Below, in pieces: positions 60,130 to 64,000 of a DNA stretch of 64,000 nucleotides. The stretch spans positions 558,001-622,000 of the forward strand of contig JAJKFH010000115.1 of the NCBI GenBank assembly GCA_023333565.1, in the 5' to 3' direction. This DNA is from Puffinus mauretanicus (lineage: Eukaryota; Chordata; Aves; Procellariiformes; Procellariidae). How positions within the stretch are numbered: the stretch's first letter is position 1; every line of letters begins with the position of its first letter. The notes under the pieces were generated by a model. It ran no database searches. It was given only the letters and a program-made list of their open reading frames with translations, and was not told where the DNA came from. The translations under genes and the position numbers were made by a program.

Positions 60130-61562
60130 AAATTATACTCCAAGTTCCATACTTCGTGCTGCAAATCTTACAGCATCAGACAGTACTGTTGCACATAAGT
60201 ATTGAGACGTAGGGCTCCACAGTTCATGAGATTAGTTTGGATTTGTGACATGTTTTTAAAAAGAATCTCAGTTTTTTTTATTTCTTGCACGTCAATGACA
60301 TTTCAAGCTTTTACTCTGAAAGCGTAAAATTCTGAAGTGTGCATGCATGTCTGTATGTGAATATATAGTGAAATGGTAGTGTCTTGTTAAATCATGTGAT
60401 CCTGGAGCTTTGAGGAAAAACCACCAGGTGCAACATGAAATCCCCAAAGTTGCTTAAAACTGATTATGTGTCACTGTTTACTGATTTCACCACCCTTTGA
60501 TATGCCGTGCAGCTCTGAATCTGTGCAGCGGGTGTGGACGGACATGACGATTTTCAGGAATGTGTCCCCAAATCCAGCAGAGAGCAGCACCCTGCGGCTA
60601 CCACGACTCCTGGGCAAGGGGTGTGCTGTGGATAGGAGCCCTCGCCTCCTGCGAACCTCCCCCTCCTCTCTCCTGTGGCACATGCAAGTGCTTTCTCTCC
60701 CTCGGGCTGTTTATGTGCCCTCTAGTATGTGCTCCCAGCTACTAATACCACATCTTTTCAACACTGAGCCTGTTTTAGCATGAGAAAAAGCAGCCCAAAG
60801 GGCAGAAAATGGCAAAGTGCCTGGATTTATACTGTCAATGGAAATGTGAGTCATCTTAACAGTGTAGTAATTTGGTTGCATTTCTCTTTCCTGGGTGAAA
60901 GACACACTCTCTTTAAACTGACTTATAATATAAGTAAGTCACAAATTCTATTCATGTGACAGCAAACCTTCATTTTATGTAAAATTGCTCTTTGTGAGGG
61001 AAAAAGACTTCATTTTTCTGAACTAGTCATACTTTGCCTGTAAAAGAAGTCACAGGCAGTGAACCTGACTGAACCTGTGCAAAATCAGCTAGTGAAAGAT
61101 CTCAAGTGCTTTTAACCATAATTCCTTTTTCAGGCCAAAACCAAGTTTCTATAAGCAGATATTGAAAGATATATATGTTGGTTTTTTTTTTTTCTGTGAT
61201 GTGCTGACCATATCATCCAGGTCTTAAATGTTCTTCATGATAAAATTCTCTTGGTGACTCTTGGAATTACATTTTGGCTCTTTAGTTTTGTTTTGCTTTG
61301 TACTAGGCAGGCATCCAAATCATCCCTAAAGAGTCGCTCTACCTGTTACTCTGCAACTGCAATATGTTGGTGCCAAAGCTTGTTGTGTGACTCATTAAAA
61401 GCCAATGCGATTTGACGTGCTACTGCAGTGCGAAGGACATGCTGGAATGTGATGCAGCATGGCAGAAACCGGAATGCACAATTTTCTTCCAAATTTGATA
61501 TGTGCTAAGTCCCAGCCATCAAGAGAAGAGGGCTTGTGAGGACATGAAAGCTCCATTATATT

Positions 61563-61580
61563 TAAAAAAAAAAAAAAAAA
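61563..61580 (+). repeat. Poly(A) tract
   Basis: An A run of about 18 follows ATTATATTT. It could be the tail of an old plus-strand retroposon, but the upstream sequence does not match a family I know. Confidence 0.85.
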
Positions 61581-62544
61581 GCAAGCATGATAAGAATGCA
61601 CAATATTTTTGCATCGCAGCTTCCAACACAGCGTCTTTGGCTCGCAGAGGGCTGGATGGTAGCACGTAGCTACAGTGCTGAGCAGAGATGCTGAAGATTG
61701 CAGCATGGCAGGTCCCGCGCCTGTGTGATCAGCAGGAGGTGAAAGCTGTACTTCCCGCGGGCAGGCAGAGTGGTGTCTTCATGTGGTTGCGAGAAGAAGC
61801 CATGGAGCATCTCCTGCCTGCAGTTTTCTGCCCCACTGGAAGTGATGTACCTCCCTGGAGAGGTCAGGGGAATTAACCACTGTGTAGGTCCAAACTCTGA
61901 GATCAGAGCTAACCACCGCTCTTCTCAGAAAGGCTTGGTTTCTTTCTGGATGCGTCTGTACAAGAACTGGGGATGATTAGCCCAGAACTTCTGTTAGTTT
62001 TTAAAAACTAATTGTAATAATTATGAATAGTTAGGAATAACATAAAGAAATATTTCACCAGGATTGGGAGAAAGAGCACAAGGAAGGGGGCATTACAGAC
62101 ACCACCGGCTTGAGGAAGAGGTCACATTTTTTCTTGGGGATTTTCAGCTCACTGCTTTTGTGCTCTGCCAAAGCGTGAGGTAGGCCACAGTTTTAGGGAA
62201 AGAAGAAATAGCTAAAAATTTTCCTAGGACAAACTTAAACGCAATGGGGAGGACTACTGCCAAGGCTTCCAATCACAGGCCCGGCGGTGGTATGACACTG
62301 ATGCCTGCACCCATTAAAATGGCTACTCTCTTCATCAGTTCCTGGTACCCAAAGATGGAGGGCAGCAGTTAAGGGGCCACAGAAGATCAGCTCAGAGGTT
62401 CATCTGGAAATACAGTAAGCTTATTTTGTTGTTCATCCCATTCTTACAGCAAGCCTCTTTTGCCAGCTTTTTCCCAGCATAATCTCACCTGGATTTAGAA
62501 GCGGGGGAAGATGGAGTGCCAGTGCCCTACATCAGTAACCGAAG

Positions 62545-62760
62545 AGATGGGAGACCCCAGCTCAACTCCCTGCTTCATCATATATATCCTATACAGCCTT
62601 GGGAAGTCATGTAGGCCCAGATCTTTGCAGATACTTACATGTCTATCTCCCACTGATTTTACTGCACTCAAAGGAAACCAGGAGTGTAAGTAGCTTAATT
62701 TCTCCTTGCCCTGGATCCCCATCTATAAAGTGGAGAACAATAGGATTTCTCTGTCTGCCA
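62545..62760. repeat. MIR-like SINE interrupted by a second ancient repeat
   Basis: The left flank (about 62545-62610) has CCAGCTCAACTCCCTGCT...CAGCCTTGGGAAGTCA and the right flank (about 62693-62760) has CTTAATTTCTCCTTGCCCTGG..CCCATCTATAAAGTGG. Together these read as one MIR-type element cut in two. The middle (about 62611-62692), GGCCCAGATCTTTGCAGATAC...CTCCCACTGATTTTACTG...CAGGAGTGTAAGTAG, looks like a palindromic MITE-type amniote repeat. Both lie in the cadherin intron. Confidence 0.5.
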
Positions 62761-64000
62761 GAGATATAGAGAGAATGAATAGACTGAAGAAGTTCTGAGA
62801 GACTAAAATGACAAGGGCCAAAGAAATATGTAAAACAGCTCATCAGAATGCAAACTGTGATCTATCTGTTGCTCGGTATAAATCAAGGTTTTAACTGTTG
62901 CCAGGAAGGCTGCATGTCTTGCAGTTTCTCTTACTGCTATATTGGACAACCAGTAATCAGCACAACTGGTAATCTTAATAACGCCTTCCCACAGCCTGGG
63001 AAGCGTTACTGTCTCGTGTTTAGGTGCACAGGTTGTGACTAGCAAGGTGGGTTCTGTTTCTTGTCTTGCCAGCCTGTGACATAGAGTATAGCTACCCCCT
63101 CTGTGACTAAGTCATATAATTTATATAGTCCTTAGTGGTCCCTAGATGAAAATATAAATATAAATTATTGTTACTGAAATGGCTACTGCACTCCAAATTG
63201 TTGAGGCAGTAAATCAATTCTTATTGTGTATATTTCAAATAGTCAGTGGTTTGACACTTAACATTTTTATTTCAAATTTGTAACCAATAGTACCCAAAGC
63301 TTCTTGTGATATATATCTCTGGAAAACTGGTATTTTACAGAGAGTGGGAGGCACAGCTATTCAGTCACTGCTGTCACTATAAATTATAGCAAGTATGGCC
63401 TTGGACAGAAAAAGTGCATCTGAAGCTGGGAATTTTGTGAGTTTCTTTTTTTAGAACAATGCCTTGAGCATGAAATGAACCCAGTTTGCCAAATGTTTTA
63501 GCAATAGTTGTGTTTTATTTGTTCACTTATTTTGGCAATATATATCAAAAAATAAAAAAGAGGGAGACAATGGGAGAGAGAAGGGGGCAAAAATGCAAGA
63601 AATTATGAGGGGAGGCTTTAGGGACACTATAGAAAAAATTTGCTTTTGGGATGAAAAAGAATTAGCACGCTGTGGAGGAGGGCTCCAGACTCTGCAAGTA
63701 GCATGTTTTAAGACATGTTTGGTTAGTGAAGGCAGGGGTTTCTTTATTAGCCTCTATGTTGCTCTTTCATATGCCTGCAGAGGCACAGATAGGGGCTTAT
63801 GGAAGTAAGTGTGACACATAGGCATGTGTGGGAGCAGGGGCAGGCACTCTGCTTGGAGACTGGCCATGGACGCTGCAGGTGGCCAGTCCTTCTCCCCGTT
63901 TATTTTGGAATTGCTTGCTGATTGGTGGTACTTTGCGCACTGAACTCCTGCTGAAATCCAGCCTCTTCATACTGACTTCCAAAGCTCTGCACCGGGTCAC

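Larger units (their letters stand above)
58396..64000 (-). other. Upstream intron of the cadherin gene (partial, runs off the window)
   Basis: The DNA upstream of the penultimate exon shows no open frame resembling a cadherin repeat on the minus strand; I looked for DxNDNxP, DxD and LDRE-type motifs. The preceding exon, which would carry the start of EC5, is therefore probably beyond the right edge. Type II cadherin genes usually have long introns. The stretch contains poly(T) at 58840-58858, poly(A) at 61563-61580, a small 9-bp tandem at 60099-60129 and a nested ancient repeat at 62545-62760. Nothing else is recognised. Confidence 0.7.

Noticed and set aside
61384..61580. Processed pseudogene ending in the poly(A) run
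   Set aside because: The sequence before the A run contains no recognisable coding frame or flanking direct repeat.
58396..64000. Further upstream cadherin exons
   Set aside because: No minus-strand frame shows the calcium-binding DxNDNxP or DxD motifs bounded by splice sites.
1..64000. CRISPR arrays, operons, phage or bacterial mobile elements
   Set aside because: No regularly spaced repeats, no dense coding, and clear vertebrate exon-intron structure with CR1 LINEs.

Overview
The window looks like bird nuclear DNA. The evidence is a 5'-truncated CR1 LINE ending in the characteristic tandem octamer tail (1158-1980), a second CR1 3' end (46661-46828), several worn fragments resembling old amniote repeats, few long repeats overall, and exon-intron structure with GT/AG splice sites. 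Nothing in it is bacterial, viral or plasmid-like.

The only gene I can support is the 3' end of a classical type II cadherin on the minus strand, most likely CDH20 (MN-cadherin in chicken). The penultimate coding exon (58144-58395) carries the end of the last extracellular repeat and most of the membrane span. The terminal coding exon (56171-56670) carries the rest of the span and the whole cytoplasmic tail, with the p120-catenin and beta-catenin binding regions. The exons join in phase 1 across a 1,473-base intron (56671-58143). The next intron upstream runs from 58396 past the right edge, and I see no further exon in it. The 3' UTR probably extends down to a cluster of minus-strand AATAAA signals at about 55071-55319.

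The other ~54.8 kb (1 to ~55050) is gene-free as far as I can tell. It is AT-rich intergenic DNA holding two clear CR1 copies, two decayed CR1 pieces, several MIR-like or palindromic ancient repeat remnants, short microsatellites, one GC-rich block with poly(A) signals (10926-11560), one short CpG-dense patch (42990-43135) and a few motif-rich stretches that could be conserved enhancers. If the cadherin is CDH20, this is the downstream side, facing RNF152 in mammals; that synteny is inferred from general knowledge.

I did not find a new multi-gene system. The items most worth a second look are the perfect 15-bp inverted repeat with an internal palindrome (37163-37208), a palindromic double GATA hairpin at the presumed 3' end of the cadherin transcript (54996-55017), the CpG patch at 43 kb, a nested ancient repeat in the cadherin intron (62545-62760), and several candidate regulatory elements.
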